Shown here: positions 17,632 through 26,474 of the stretch, one piece after another
How positions within the stretch are numbered: position 1 is the stretch's first letter
How the letters are laid out: every line of letters begins with the position of its first letter
NCBI RefSeq assembly: GCF_900699765.1
Contig: NZ_CAADHO010000014.1
Span: 58,446 to 122,445, forward strand
DNA length: 64,000 nucleotides
Origin: Desulfoluna butyratoxydans
Lineage (GTDB): Bacteria; Desulfobacterota; Desulfobacteria; Desulfobacterales; Desulfolunaceae
Direction: 5' to 3'
Translations under genes and position numbers: made by a program
The notes under the pieces: generated by a model
Told to the model about the DNA's origin: nothing
Databases searched by the model: none
The model's input: only the letters and a program-made list of their open reading frames with translations

Positions 17632-18297
17632 TTAGTTGGATGCTTCTTCGATCTCTTTTTTGAGAAAGGAGATGGTCTCTTCGTAGCTTTCGCTGCCGAA
17701 GATGGCGGAGCCCGCCACAAAGGAGTCCACACCGGCCTCTGCGATGGCGCGGACAGTTTTCTTGTTTACCCCGCCGTCGATCTGGATGAGGGTGGACAGG
17801 CCCCGGTCTTTGATCATTTTCTTGATCTTGCGCACCTTGTCGAGGCTGTTCTCGATGAAGGACTGCCCGCCGAAGCCGGGGTTTACGCTCATGACCAGGA
17901 CAAAATCGAGCTCGTCCAAGACCCACTCGATGGCGCTTACGGGCGTGGCCGGGTTCAGGGCCACCCCTGCTTTGGCACCCAGGGACTTGATGAGCTGGAT
18001 GGAGCGGTTCAGGTGGGTGCACGCCTCGGCGTGGACGGAGATCCAGTCGGCACCTGCCTTGACGAAGTCCGGGATGAGAAGGTCCGGCTTTTCGATCATG
18101 AGGTGGACGTCCAGGGGGAGGTCCGTCACTTTTTTTGAGGCCTCCACAATAATGGGGCCGTAGGTGAGGTTGGGCACGAAGTGGCCGTCCATGACGTCGA
18201 TGTGGATCCAGCCGGCTCCGGCAGCCTCAACCGCCTTGATTTCGTCTCCAAGTTTCGAAAAGTCTGCCGACAATATGGAAGGTGCAATGATGGACAT
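17632..18297 (-). CDS. rpe: Ribulose-phosphate 3-epimerase
   Basis: About 221 residues, TIM barrel. Signatures are APSILSADFSKLGDEI, HIDVMDGHFVPNLTYGP, DVHLMIEKPD, MSVNPGFGGQSF and QIDGGVNKKT, with the metal His/Asp pairs all present. It interconverts ribulose-5-phosphate and xylulose-5-phosphate. I take the ATG at 18297 with AGG upstream; an ATG three codons earlier (18306) is possible. It lies 84 bp downstream of the PASTA gene, in the def-fmt-rsmB-PASTA-rpe run. Confidence 0.95.
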   Translation of the reverse strand: MSIIAPSILSADFSKLGDEIKAVEAAGAGWIHIDVMDGHFVPNLTYGPIIVEASKKVTDLPLDVHLMIEKPDLLIPDFVKAGADWISVHAEACTHLNRSIQLIKSLGAKAGVALNPATPVSAIEWVLDELDFVLVMSVNPGFGGQSFIENSLDKVRKIKKMIKDRGLSTLIQIDGGVNKKTVRAIAEAGVDSFVAGSAIFGSESYEETISFLKKEIEEASN

Positions 18298-18381
18298 GAA
18301 TAACATCCTGATATTTCATGGGGTTGATAAAATGAAGATTTGTTGCTTTTTTATCCCGAACAGCCTTGAAAATCAATCGCC

Positions 18382-19347
18382 TTAATCAAAAAAACGTGTC
18401 TCTTTGAGATGGCCGTTCTCATACAGGAAGAGGGTTGCGCGCTCAAAGGTGGGCACAAGGACCCACAGCTCTTCTCCGGGCAGGGCCTCCCGGTCCAGGA
18501 TGGTGTCGGTGTGACGGTCCCCAACCAGCTGGATCTTGACCCGTTTTTTAAGGAACCCTTCGTCCATGCGCCAGGTAAAGAGGCGCGAGCCTGTGGCGCC
18601 TGTTCTGATGGACTCATCATCGGGACGCGGGGACCGGTTGATGGTGATGTCCACGGTCTGGCCCCGGGTCACCTTGAAACCTGGCTTCGGGAATTGGTCG
18701 AGAACACTGTTGCGTTCGGCGGTGTCCGACGGAGTGGAGGTGATGGTGCCCACTTTGAGGTCCATGGTCTCGATGCGCTCCAAAGCAACATCCAGGGGGC
18801 TGGCGGTGAGGTCTGCCATCATCATGGCCTTGGGCTCTTTGCCGTTGCTCAGCAAAAGGTCCACCTTGTCTCCCCGGGTCACCAGGGCACCGGGAGCCGG
18901 AACGTGGGCGATGACCGCACCTTTTTCCACCTCCGGGTGGTAGAGGGTGGAGGTGGCTCCGAACTCAAGGCCCATTGCCGTAAGCTGGATCCTGGCCTCG
19001 GCCAGGGCAAGGTGTTTGAAGGAGGGCATGGCCACCAGTTGCGGGCCCTTGGAGAAGACGATCCGCACGTCCCGGCCCCGTTTGATGCGGGTACCGGGCT
19101 CGGGGTCCTGAAAGATGACCCGGTTCCTGGGGATGCGGGGGGAAAATTCCGAACCCTTGACCTTGGTGTTGAGCTCCATGGTGGAGAGGGTCTCCAGGAC
19201 GTAGATGACGTCACGTCCCACCAGATCGGGGACCACCACGCTCTTTTCGTTTCCGATGATGTAGGTCAGGGTCACAAAGGAGGTGATCCCGGCGGCTGCG
19301 ACAAAGAGAATGAAGAGAGAGAAGAATTTGAGAAGACCCTTGAACAT
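18382..19347 (-). CDS. PASTA-domain membrane protein
   Basis: 321 residues from the ATG at 19347. One N-terminal membrane helix (about residues 4-26, LLKFFSLFILFVAAAGITSFV) is followed by three PASTA repeats. The first begins VVVPDLVGRDVIYVLETL, the second VAMPSFKHLALAEARIQL, and the third is the DLTASPLDVALERIE segment. Each ends in a PxPGxxVxRG-type motif. PASTA domains bind peptidoglycan or muropeptides, so the protein probably faces the periplasm. No kinase or penicillin-binding domain is attached. The position between rsmB and rpe is a recurrent arrangement in this group of bacteria, to my knowledge. Confidence 0.85.
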   Translation of the reverse strand: MFKGLLKFFSLFILFVAAAGITSFVTLTYIIGNEKSVVVPDLVGRDVIYVLETLSTMELNTKVKGSEFSPRIPRNRVIFQDPEPGTRIKRGRDVRIVFSKGPQLVAMPSFKHLALAEARIQLTAMGLEFGATSTLYHPEVEKGAVIAHVPAPGALVTRGDKVDLLLSNGKEPKAMMMADLTASPLDVALERIETMDLKVGTITSTPSDTAERNSVLDQFPKPGFKVTRGQTVDITINRSPRPDDESIRTGATGSRLFTWRMDEGFLKKRVKIQLVGDRHTDTILDREALPGEELWVLVPTFERATLFLYENGHLKETRFFD

Positions 19348-19410
19348 GATGATTCCCCGATGTGTATCCGGCATGAGACGTGCCGGCAAAAAGATACTGC
19401 TTTTAAAATA

Positions 19411-20766
19411 TTACTTTTCTTCCCGCACCATGCGAGCCGCAAAGAAGCCGTCCATTCCGTTTTTGTGGGGCAGGGGGGCCACATACCCTTTGGGGGTGAT
19501 GAAGGCCTCGGCCCCTTGGGGGGCGGCGTCAAAGGGTTTCATCATACGAAAATCCGTGTGTTTTTCAAGGAAGGCCTCCACCACGGCTCCGTTTTCTTCG
19601 GGTTCCATGGAGCAGACCGCGTAAACCAGGGTACCGCCTGGGCGCACGCACCGGGCCGCTGCCGAGAGAATGGCTTTTTGCTTTTTTGTGTGCCGGGTGG
19701 CGTTGCGCTTGAAGTATTTCCATTTGGTGTCCGGGTTTCGGCGGATGACGCCGAGGCCGGAGCAGGGGGCGTCCACGAGGACGGCGTCAAATCCGCCTCC
19801 GATGATATCGGGGCTCTCACGGGTGAGGTCGCAGGCGTGGGTGGTGATGTTGGTGATACCGAGGCGAGCCATCTCACGGGCCAGGCTTTTGAGTTTGTAG
19901 GCCTCCACATCCATGGAGACAAGCTCCCCCTGGTTTTCCATCACCTGGGCCAGGTGGCCGGATTTACCGCCCACCCCCGCACAGACATCCAGAACCCGTG
20001 AACCGGGCTTTGGGTTCACCATCAGGGCGATGAGCTGTGCGGCTTCGTCCTGGACCTGGAAAAGCCCCTCCTTGAATGCGTCCATCTCAAAGATGGGTGT
20101 TTTGGGCGAGGTAAAGGAGAGGCCCAAAGGGGAGGCCGGGGTGGGGGAAAGGGTCTCCACCTGGGGGGCAAGGCGCTCTGAGAGCTCCTCCCGGGTTGTT
20201 TTCAGTGTGTTGGTGCGCACGGTGATGGGAGCGATGTCGTTGGAGGCCCGGCACAGGGCTGCGGTCTCCTCAAGGCCCATGCGGGCAATCCATTTTTCCA
20301 CCAGCCACTGGGGCATGGAGGTGGTGACGGCCAGTTTCTTTTCTGGGGCGAGTCCCTCCAGGGACGGTTCCTCCGGGTTCCTGAGGCAGGTGCGCAGCAG
20401 GGCGTTGACAAACCCTCCGGACGATTCAGACGCGTGGACCTTGGCCATCTCCACGGCAGTGTTCACGGCTGCGGATTCAGGGATCCTGTCCATGAATCGG
20501 AGCTGGAACAGGGCGATGCGCAGGATGGTGAGGATTTTTTTATCGATCCTGGCGATGCCCTTGGACGCAAAGTGGTCGATGGTGTAGTCCAGCTGCCCCC
20601 TGTGTCGAAGCACCCCGTAAACAAGGGCGTTGGCAAGGCCCATCTCCCGCCGGTCAAGCTCGACCTTGCCCGTGATGCGGTCCATCACAGAGTCTAAGGT
20701 GGCGTCGGCGTTTTTATCAAAGGTGGTGAGTATCTCAAAGGCCAGGCTTCGGGCGTCTTGGGTCAT
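19411..20766 (-). CDS. rsmB: 16S rRNA (cytosine-967-C5) methyltransferase
   Basis: 451 residues. Residues about 1-140 form the NusB-like RNA-binding domain (ARSLAFEILTTFDKNADATLDSVM). The SAM-dependent methyltransferase domain follows: motif I VLDVCAGVGGKSGHLAQ, motif IV DAPCSGLGVIRRNPD and motif VI VYAVCSMEPEENGAVV, the last containing the second catalytic cysteine. It methylates C967 in 16S rRNA with SAM. The spacing to the upstream fmt gene (over 350 bp with a terminator) suggests a separate transcript from def-fmt. Confidence 0.94.
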   Translation of the reverse strand: MTQDARSLAFEILTTFDKNADATLDSVMDRITGKVELDRREMGLANALVYGVLRHRGQLDYTIDHFASKGIARIDKKILTILRIALFQLRFMDRIPESAAVNTAVEMAKVHASESSGGFVNALLRTCLRNPEEPSLEGLAPEKKLAVTTSMPQWLVEKWIARMGLEETAALCRASNDIAPITVRTNTLKTTREELSERLAPQVETLSPTPASPLGLSFTSPKTPIFEMDAFKEGLFQVQDEAAQLIALMVNPKPGSRVLDVCAGVGGKSGHLAQVMENQGELVSMDVEAYKLKSLAREMARLGITNITTHACDLTRESPDIIGGGFDAVLVDAPCSGLGVIRRNPDTKWKYFKRNATRHTKKQKAILSAAARCVRPGGTLVYAVCSMEPEENGAVVEAFLEKHTDFRMMKPFDAAPQGAEAFITPKGYVAPLPHKNGMDGFFAARMVREEK

Positions 20767-21059
20767 GTGTTGTCCTGCTTTTTAAAGTGAGTGAAAAATT
20801 AGTTTTCTCTGGGTGACCCGCACATGCTGTACAGAGTGCATCCTGCGGGCTGAGGGGCTGCGAAACCGGCTATCCAAACCTGAAACCTGCGGGGACCGCC
20901 GAACTGTCGGGTGCGCTCCGTACACCAAACAATGCTGTGATATTTCCAAGGCACAGGGGGCGGTAAAGTCGAAGGTCCTGGTGATCCGAACAGGGTGCAC
21001 CGAGGGAACCCTACGGGCTGGGCTGCTGTAAAGGTGTTATTCTTTGGTATTCAACCCAT
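20767..21059. other. Intergenic region with a degenerate repeat pair
   Basis: No gene is seen. Two loosely similar stretches (about 20813-20865 and 20981-21030) share GTGCA and CGGGCTG blocks and resemble decayed family B palindromes. GGTGCGCTCCGTACACC near 20920 is a short hairpin. The rsmB promoter must lie near the left end. Confidence 0.4.
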
Positions 21060-21094
21060 CAAAAACGCCGCCCATGGTTCCATCGGCGGCGCTT
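21060..21094 (-). terminator. Terminator of the def-fmt operon
   Basis: Read on the minus strand, a CGCCGCC...GGCGGCG stem (21085-21091 with 21066-21072) is followed by TTTTTG. It lies 35 bp after the fmt stop codon. Confidence 0.85.
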
Positions 21095-21128
21095 GATTTA
21101 TAATGTGACGCAATATTGATGTGCCGTT

Positions 21129-22070
21129 TCAGCTCCCCATGCGGGCACCCGGTTCAATGGGGTTGCCGCGGAGGAAGGCTTCGGCTGGCATGCGCTTGCC
21201 GTTGGCTCCCTGGAGTTCCACGATGCGCAGGAGCCCGTCGCCGGTGGCTACCACCAGGTCGGAGCCGCCGGTCACCACGGTGCCGGGGGCGTCAGTGGCC
21301 GCTGTTTCCAGGGGCTGGGTCTTGTGGATACGCAACCGCTTGCCGTCCAGAAACGTGAAGGCGCCGGGCCAGGGGGTCATGCCGCGCAGGCGGCAGTCGA
21401 TGATACGGGCCGGTGCGCTCCAGTCGATCTCCCCTTCGGCTTTGGAGAGCATGGCGGCATGGGTGGCTGCCTCGTTGTCCTGGGGCACGGGCACCACACT
21501 GCCGTCCAGAAGGCCGGGAAGGGTCTTGACGATGAGCTCGCCCCCCAGCTCGGAGAGACGGTCGTGGAGGGTGGCTGCCGTGTCCTCGGGGCCGATGGGA
21601 GTCTCCACGGTGAGGAGCATGTCGCCGGTGTCCATGCCGCGGTCCATGACCATGGTGGTGACGCCGGTGACGGCATCACCGTTCATGACGGCCCGTTGAA
21701 TGGGGGCAGACCCCCGGTATTTAGGCAGCAGCGATCCGTGGATGTTCACCGGGCATACCCTGGGCACATCCAGGAGGCGCTGGTTGAGAATCTGGCCGAA
21801 GGCCACCACCACAAAAAAGTCCGGAGCGATTTCCTCGGCCAGGCGGATGAATTCGTCGGATTTTACGGTCTCCGGCTGTTCCACCCGGTATCCCATGGCC
21901 TGGGCATAGGCCTTCACCGGGGTGGGCTCCAGCTTTCGGCCTCGGCCTTTGGGCCGATCGGGCTGGCTCACCACCAGGGCAATCTCAAAGAGTCCGCTTT
22001 CGTGGAGGGCCTTCAAGGCGTTGACGGCAAAGTCGGGGGTCCCCATAAAAATGATGGAGGGTTTGCTCAT
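21129..22070 (-). CDS. fmt: Methionyl-tRNA formyltransferase
   Basis: 313 residues, normal length. It transfers formyl from 10-formyl-THF to initiator Met-tRNA. The N-terminal formyltransferase domain carries N109 and H111 in NIHGSLLPKYRGSAP and D147 in DRGMDTGDM. A C-terminal OB-like tRNA-binding domain follows. The TAA of def lies 3 bp upstream of the fmt start, so def and fmt form one operon, the standard pairing. Confidence 0.97.
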   Translation of the reverse strand: MSKPSIIFMGTPDFAVNALKALHESGLFEIALVVSQPDRPKGRGRKLEPTPVKAYAQAMGYRVEQPETVKSDEFIRLAEEIAPDFFVVVAFGQILNQRLLDVPRVCPVNIHGSLLPKYRGSAPIQRAVMNGDAVTGVTTMVMDRGMDTGDMLLTVETPIGPEDTAATLHDRLSELGGELIVKTLPGLLDGSVVPVPQDNEAATHAAMLSKAEGEIDWSAPARIIDCRLRGMTPWPGAFTFLDGKRLRIHKTQPLETAATDAPGTVVTGGSDLVVATGDGLLRIVELQGANGKRMPAEAFLRGNPIEPGARMGS

Positions 22071-22073
22071 GTT

Positions 22074-22583
22074 TTAGCGGCCTTTCATCCATTTTTTGAC
22101 TTTGCGCTTGTACATCTCCCGCTTCAGGGCGCTGATGCGGTTGATGAAAAGGACGCCTTTGAGGTGATCGATTTCGTGTTGAAGTACCACGGCGGGAAAG
22201 CCCTCTTCGTTGAGCTCCATGGGGTTGCCGTCCACATCCAGGGCCGTGACTTTCACGCGGTTGAACCGTTTGACCGTGGCGCGGAATTCAGGCACGGACA
22301 GGCACCCTTCATCCTCGGAGATGAACTCGCCGTCGGCTTCGACGATTTCGGGGTTTATCAGGGCCATGTAGCTGTTCTCCTGGCCTTCTTCCGTGGTGTT
22401 GATGACGATGAGCTGCTTGCTGACGCCCACCTGCACGGCGGCCAGGCCTGCGCCGGGAGCCTCGAACATGGTATCGGCCATGTCTTCGATGAGGGTTTTC
22501 AAGGTCTCGTCGATGTCGGTGATTTTTTCTGAAGGCTGGGCAAGGCTCTTGTCCGGGTACGTTACGATGTCAAGTATGGTCAT
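22074..22583 (-). CDS. def: Peptide deformylase
   Basis: 169 residues. It removes the N-formyl group from nascent proteins. All three motifs are present: GAGLAAVQ (residues 44-51; the usual proline is V50), EGCLSVP with metal ligand C94, and QHEIDH with H136, E137 and H140. An 11-residue acidic stretch and the basic C-terminus (KREMYKRKVKKWMKGR) are normal variants. First gene of the def-fmt operon. Confidence 0.97.
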   Translation of the reverse strand: MTILDIVTYPDKSLAQPSEKITDIDETLKTLIEDMADTMFEAPGAGLAAVQVGVSKQLIVINTTEEGQENSYMALINPEIVEADGEFISEDEGCLSVPEFRATVKRFNRVKVTALDVDGNPMELNEEGFPAVVLQHEIDHLKGVLFINRISALKREMYKRKVKKWMKGR

Positions 22584-22716
22584 GGTTCATAAACCTTTGT
22601 GTGTCAGTGTGTTCAAAAACGGTCAAAACGACCGGCAATGGGCCGTATGACCATTTTGCAGAGTATCACGTCTTGATGGGCCGAACAACAGGTGTTTTAA
22701 ACCGTGGGGAGGCTAA

Positions 22717-22961
22717 CCCGGATATTTCATGAGAAAACAACCAGTCAAAAGAAAAACACCACTATTTCAAATGGCTACAATAAAAATGTCGGCTATGTTG
22801 AAAATACAAAATGTAAATCGAGGTTTGCTGTTTGATTTTCTCACCCTTCGGGCGAGCCGAGTGCACCCATCTTCTGCGTTATCAGAGCGTTGAGGTAAAC
22901 CACTACATCTGCAGCTCTGATGCCTTGAATATGGGTGCACTCGACTCGTGAAATATCCGGC
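22717..22961. mobile_element. MITE-like element with 16-bp terminal inverted repeats
   Basis: Left end CCGGATATTTCATGAG (22718-22733) and right end CTCGTGAAATATCCGG (22945-22960) are inverted repeats with one mismatch. The tetramer CTAA flanks both sides (22713-22716 and 22962-22965), which could be a 4-bp target duplication. A second inverted pair (CGAGTGCACCCAT / ATGGGTGCACTCG) lies inside. An ATG in the left end opens a 54-codon frame (22729-22893) starting MRKQPVKRKTPLFQ. It may be a remnant of a transposase N-terminus or chance. No full transposase is present. Confidence 0.7.
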
Positions 22962-23004
22962 CTAAGGGACGGTGTTCCCGTGGAAAACCCCAATGCCCCC
23001 TGTA

Positions 23005-23130
23005 TGTGCTTGCCTTGCCGTGGAAATTGGGATAACCACTTACTTTTTTATGGCGGCAAGGCGTGTGATGCCGTAAGGCAGGGCGATACGAAGGCATTTC
23101 CCGAATCAAACCAACCGCCGGAGTAAGCTG
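23005..23130 (+). other. Possible structured leader before the EamA gene
   Basis: A 9-bp stem GCCTTGCCG / CGGCAAGGC (23012-23020 with 23054-23062), a small TGCC-GTAA-GGCA hairpin near 23070 and a GGGC-rich stretch lie upstream of the transporter. I could not match this to a riboswitch class I know. It may simply be repeat debris. Confidence 0.25.
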
Positions 23131-23170
23131 ATCCGTTGAAGATGCGGAAAATATAGAAAAGGGGTATGGT

Positions 23171-24067
23171 GTGGAAGATCGGAAAACACGCTGGCTTGGA
23201 ATCATGTGCGCGTTGGGAGCCACGGCCCTCTGGGCGGGGAACTTCATCGTGGCCCGGGGGTTCCACCACAGCCTCCCTCCGGTGACCCTGGCCTTCTGGC
23301 GCTGGGTCATTGCCGTTGCGGTGCTGCTGCCCTTTGCCTTGCCGCATCTTGTGAGGGAGAGGGCCCGGATTAAGGCACACGCCGGCTATCTTTTCCTCAC
23401 CGCTTTTTCAGGGGTGACCCTGTTCAACACCCTTGTCTATGTGGCCGGCCTCGCCACAACCGCCTTGAACCTGTCCCTGATCGCCATGGTCTCTCCGTTG
23501 TTTATCGTGATTCTGGCCTGGCTGTTTCAGGGGGAGACAATGCACGGGGCAAAGGTGGCGGGCACCCTGATGGCGTTTTTCGGAGTGCTGTTGCTTCTTA
23601 CGGGTGGCTCACCGGGTGTGCTCCTTGAGCTGCGCTTCAACATCGGAGATCTTCTGATGGTGGTGGCGGCCCTGATTTTCGCCTTTTATTCTCTGCTGGT
23701 GAAGCAGAAGCCCCCGGGTCTTTCCATGATGACCTTTCTCGGGGCCACCTTTTGCCTGGGGCTGATCATGCTGGTTCCCGCATATCTCTGGGAACGGGGG
23801 TTCTCCCTGGCTCCACTGATGCCCCTGACCTCCATGGGGGTGCTGCTCTACTTAGGTGTCTGTGCTGCTGTGGCCGCATTTGCCCTGTGGAACCGGGCCA
23901 TCATGCTCATCGGCCCGGGGCGTACTGCTGTCTGTTACTATTTGCTGCCCCTGTTCAGCGGGGTGGAGGCCATGATATTTTTAGGGGAACCCATTGGCTG
24001 GATTCATCTGGCCAGCGCCGGGCTTATTCTGTCCGGTGTGGCGCTTTCAAGCCGGTCGTCCGGTTAA
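23171..24067 (+). CDS. EamA/DMT-superfamily transporter
   Basis: 298 residues with ten predicted membrane helices in two EamA halves (helices begin near residues 10 and 155), the common 10-TM drug/metabolite transporter layout. It starts with GTG at 23171 with GGGG about 6 nt upstream. The cues are ALWAGNFIVARGFHHSLPPVTLAFWRWV, RHLVRERARIKAHAGYLFLTAFSGVTLFN and LLPLFSGVEAMIFLGEPIGWIHLASAGLILSGV. The substrate is unknown; relatives export amino acids or metabolites. A terminator follows 44 bp after the stop codon. Confidence 0.88.
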   Translation: MEDRKTRWLGIMCALGATALWAGNFIVARGFHHSLPPVTLAFWRWVIAVAVLLPFALPHLVRERARIKAHAGYLFLTAFSGVTLFNTLVYVAGLATTALNLSLIAMVSPLFIVILAWLFQGETMHGAKVAGTLMAFFGVLLLLTGGSPGVLLELRFNIGDLLMVVAALIFAFYSLLVKQKPPGLSMMTFLGATFCLGLIMLVPAYLWERGFSLAPLMPLTSMGVLLYLGVCAAVAAFALWNRAIMLIGPGRTAVCYYLLPLFSGVEAMIFLGEPIGWIHLASAGLILSGVALSSRSSG

Positions 24068-24110
24068 AACTGTTTCCGGTGGCCCTGCCGCGATCTAAAT
24101 AAAACGGAGC

Positions 24111-24133
24111 GCCGCACTCCGGTGCGGCTTTTT
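24111..24133 (+). terminator. Terminator after the EamA gene
   Basis: GCCGCAC-TCCG-GTGCGGC followed by TTTTT. The same hairpin sequence, with the same GGAGC lead-in, recurs at 55207 and 59274 at the right edges of REP arrays. Confidence 0.85.
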
Positions 24134-24309
24134 AGTCCGTCGTTACCCGTGCCGCACAGGAGTGAGGTGCTCCAGGGGCCAAGGGGCCAAGGGGGCTCGG
24201 GCGGGTAATGTAAATGGGCCGGCGGTCCAAACGATGATCAAGGTCGACGTGTGTTTGAAAGGCGGATGTGAGTTGACCCGAGGAATCCGTCTTTGTCCTT
24301 GTCTGCATT

Positions 24310-24440
24310 TCACCATTGGGTCACCATTGATGGGCTACAGCGCGACAAGCGAGGGGCAAAGCGCTTTTGCAACCTGCTTTCAAGGTGGCACACCTTGCCG
24401 TCGGAGGCAGTGCGGTTAAATTAACAATGAGCAAGTAACG
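24310..24440. repeat. Family C element, inverted copy
   Basis: It contains AACCTGCTTTCAAGGTGGCA, CACCTTGCCGTCGGAGGC and a trailing GTAAC, i.e. the reverse complement of the family hallmarks. The left boundary is unclear. Confidence 0.65.
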
Positions 24441-24497
24441 ACAATGTATCCTGTGACGTCGAAGCTTGAGAGCTATCCTGTATAAACCATCAGCATT

Positions 24498-24612
24498 TAT
24501 GTCGGGCGAAGCCCGAGCCGAAGGCCCTTGCGCTTTGGCCCGAGGAACGAGGGACAAAGCGCAAGGGCAATAAGCTTTCGAGGTGGCTCACCTCGCCGCC
24601 GGAGGCACGCTT
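24498..24612. repeat. Family C element, second copy in this gap
   Basis: GGGCGAAGCCCG, CCCGAGGAACGAGGGAC, CGAGGTGGCTCACCTCG and CCGCCGGAGGCACG follow the family order. Together with the previous copy it fills the space between the EamA terminator and the GNAT gene. Confidence 0.65.
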
Positions 24613-24687
24613 TTTGTCGGTCCCTTTAACCATAGAAGGCATGATTTGGCTTTTTTTGCAATCTGACTGAATAAGGAGGCTTGGCCC

Positions 24688-25257
24688 ATGCAGGCCCATG
24701 CATCAACTGAATCAGTTTCTCCTTTGCCCATGGGCGGTCTGGCCGTGGAGGAAGGGTACGTTACGGGCCTCATCGGCCGGATCACCTCCCTTGAAGCCTC
24801 TTTTTATCGCGAAAACTGGCAACTTGGCCGGCGTTTCGAAGGGGTGATTGCCACCGGTCTCTCCGAATTTTTCAATCGGTATGAGGCCGGGGTGGACGCT
24901 TTTTTCCGGGTGATGCAGTATACAGAGAGCCCAGGCTGTCCCATGCCTCTCTGTGATACCGTCATGGGCTCTCTTGCCGTGGATCGTTCGGGCCGAGAAA
25001 AGCCCGGTGAGGTGGCGCTTCGCTGGTTTTTTCTTCACCCGTCCCTACACGGGCACGGCCTTGGAAAGGTCCTCATGGCAAGGGCCGTGGGGTTTGCCAG
25101 GGAGGCCGGCGCCCGTGAGATGGTGGTGGAGACCTTTGAAGGCCTTGAAGCTGCCTGCGCCATTTACGAATCGTCCGGGTTTGTCCTTGAGTCGAGGTGG
25201 GAGGGTGTCCAGTGGGGGCGGCCCCTGCCTGAGAGGCGGTATCGGCTGGTGTTGTAA
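24688..25257 (+). CDS. GNAT-family N-acetyltransferase
   Basis: 189 residues; the start at 24688 follows AAGGAGG at 9 nt. Residues 1-75 (GLIGRITSLEASFYRENWQLGRRFE) look like the helical N-terminal part seen in acetyltransferases linked to MarR-type regulators. Residues about 85-185 hold the GNAT core. Its acetyl-CoA loop is in LHPSLHGHGLGKVLMARAVGFAREAGA, followed by VVETFEGLEAACAIYESSGFVLES. The substrate is unknown. Confidence 0.82.
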   Translation: MQAHASTESVSPLPMGGLAVEEGYVTGLIGRITSLEASFYRENWQLGRRFEGVIATGLSEFFNRYEAGVDAFFRVMQYTESPGCPMPLCDTVMGSLAVDRSGREKPGEVALRWFFLHPSLHGHGLGKVLMARAVGFAREAGAREMVVETFEGLEAACAIYESSGFVLESRWEGVQWGRPLPERRYRLVL

Positions 25258-25377
25258 TGCCAGTTATTGGGCCGGGCCCGGTTGCATGTTAAAGTTTGAT
25301 ATGATTTTTAGCGCCCCGTTTCGGAGCGTTTGAATATAATCCTTAATATAGATAGTACAAAAACACAGGAGCACCTT

Positions 25378-25830
25378 ATGCTGTTGAACATATCCAAAGA
25401 AGAATACCGCCTGCTGGTGGAGATGATCCAGGTGGCCGATTACGTGATGCACTCCCACGAGCTTGAGCCCTCGGAAGAGACTGCGGATTACCGCGAGCTG
25501 CGCAAGAAGATCTTCTCCCATTACAAAAAGATGGGCCTGGAGTCCCTTTTTACCTTCAGCGAGAAGCACAACGATTACATTGAGACCGAAGACTCCCTGG
25601 CCGAGAGCCGTCACATGGCTATCATGGAAAACTTCGTGGAAAACGAATTCTGGGCACAGCTCTCCCAGCGCCTGGGCATGCGGGATCTTTTTGAGGAAGA
25701 AGAAGACGAAGAGAAGATCAAGGAGATGGGCTCCGAGGTTCTCATGGAGAAACTCGGGGAGATGAGCGCCAAATACGACACCGAGTTCGAGGCCCACGGC
25801 CTGGAGCGCATCGTCATCAAAGAGGATTGA
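25378..25830 (+). CDS. Hypothetical acidic helical protein
   Basis: 150 residues from the ATG at 25378, where AGGAG lies 7 nt upstream; the longer frame from 25330 is rejected. The protein is highly charged and mostly helical (ISKEEYRLLVEMIQVADYVMHSHE, FEEEEDEEKIKEMGSEVLMEKLGEM). It has no membrane segment, signal peptide or recognised domain. It lies alone between a GNAT and a lipoprotein gene on the same strand. I do not recognise the family. Confidence 0.7.
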   Translation: MLLNISKEEYRLLVEMIQVADYVMHSHELEPSEETADYRELRKKIFSHYKKMGLESLFTFSEKHNDYIETEDSLAESRHMAIMENFVENEFWAQLSQRLGMRDLFEEEEDEEKIKEMGSEVLMEKLGEMSAKYDTEFEAHGLERIVIKED

Positions 25831-25924
25831 TTGAAGGCGTCTTTTGCGCAAATGCGCAGCCGGATAACCAGGGGCAATGGTTATCCGGCTTGACAGCGTG
25901 GTTCCACGTCACAAAGGATTCACC

Positions 25925-26338
25925 ATGAAACAAGCAACGATGGCATCTGTGCTTCTGGCAGCGCTCCTCTTGCTCGCCCCAGGCTGCGTCAGCCATGTGA
26001 TCCATACCCACGAAAGTGTCTCCCGGGACACCACCTGGATCCGTGTGGAAGAGGCAAAAAAACCTTTTGTGGTGAGCGACATCGTGGGGGGTGAGCACAT
26101 CACACGGTACCGCATCCTGGGTTTTGAAGGGGAGAGGTATCTCATCACCGGCCGCGGAGAAGGTCTCTACATGAGCGTTGATCCCGGCACCTCCGCCAGG
26201 CTGATCCCAACCCGGGACGACGACACCTGCATCGTTGAGGTTCTCTCCCTGGACGCCCTGATCACCATCGAGCTCTCCGCCCACCCCGTGAGCGACTACA
26301 CCCTTGAGATACGCAGGATAGAGGCGACGGATGACTGA
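25925..26338 (+). CDS. Small lipoprotein
   Basis: 137 residues from the ATG at 25925 (AAAGGA upstream). The signal peptide MKQATMASVLLAALLLLAPG ends at a lipobox LAPGC, so the mature protein should be lipidated on that cysteine. The mature part is a strand-rich domain of unknown family, with no enzyme motif seen. The residues after the cysteine are not DD-type retention signals, so outer-membrane sorting is possible. Confidence 0.75.
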   Translation: MKQATMASVLLAALLLLAPGCVSHVIHTHESVSRDTTWIRVEEAKKPFVVSDIVGGEHITRYRILGFEGERYLITGRGEGLYMSVDPGTSARLIPTRDDDTCIVEVLSLDALITIELSAHPVSDYTLEIRRIEATDD

Positions 26339-26417
26339 GGTCTGGACATTTTCGGCCAATCCCGGGGAACGGGTAGGGCCTTTTTCCTTGATAGAAACGC
26401 TTGGTGAGCTACATTTC

Positions 26418-26472
26418 TTAGCCCTTAGCCCTTAGCCCTTAGCCCTTAGCCCTTAGCCCTTAGCCCTTAGCC
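26418..26472. repeat. Heptamer microsatellite (TTAGCCC)n
   Basis: Seven perfect TTAGCCC units (26418-26466) plus a partial one lie immediately 3' of the GNAT gene whose stop codon is at 26475-26477. Slippage-prone tract. Confidence 0.95.
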
Positions 26473-26474
26473 TT

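Noticed and set aside
26418..26472. Telomere or linear replicon end
   Set aside because: The TTAGCCC tract is internal, short and flanked by ordinary genes on both sides.
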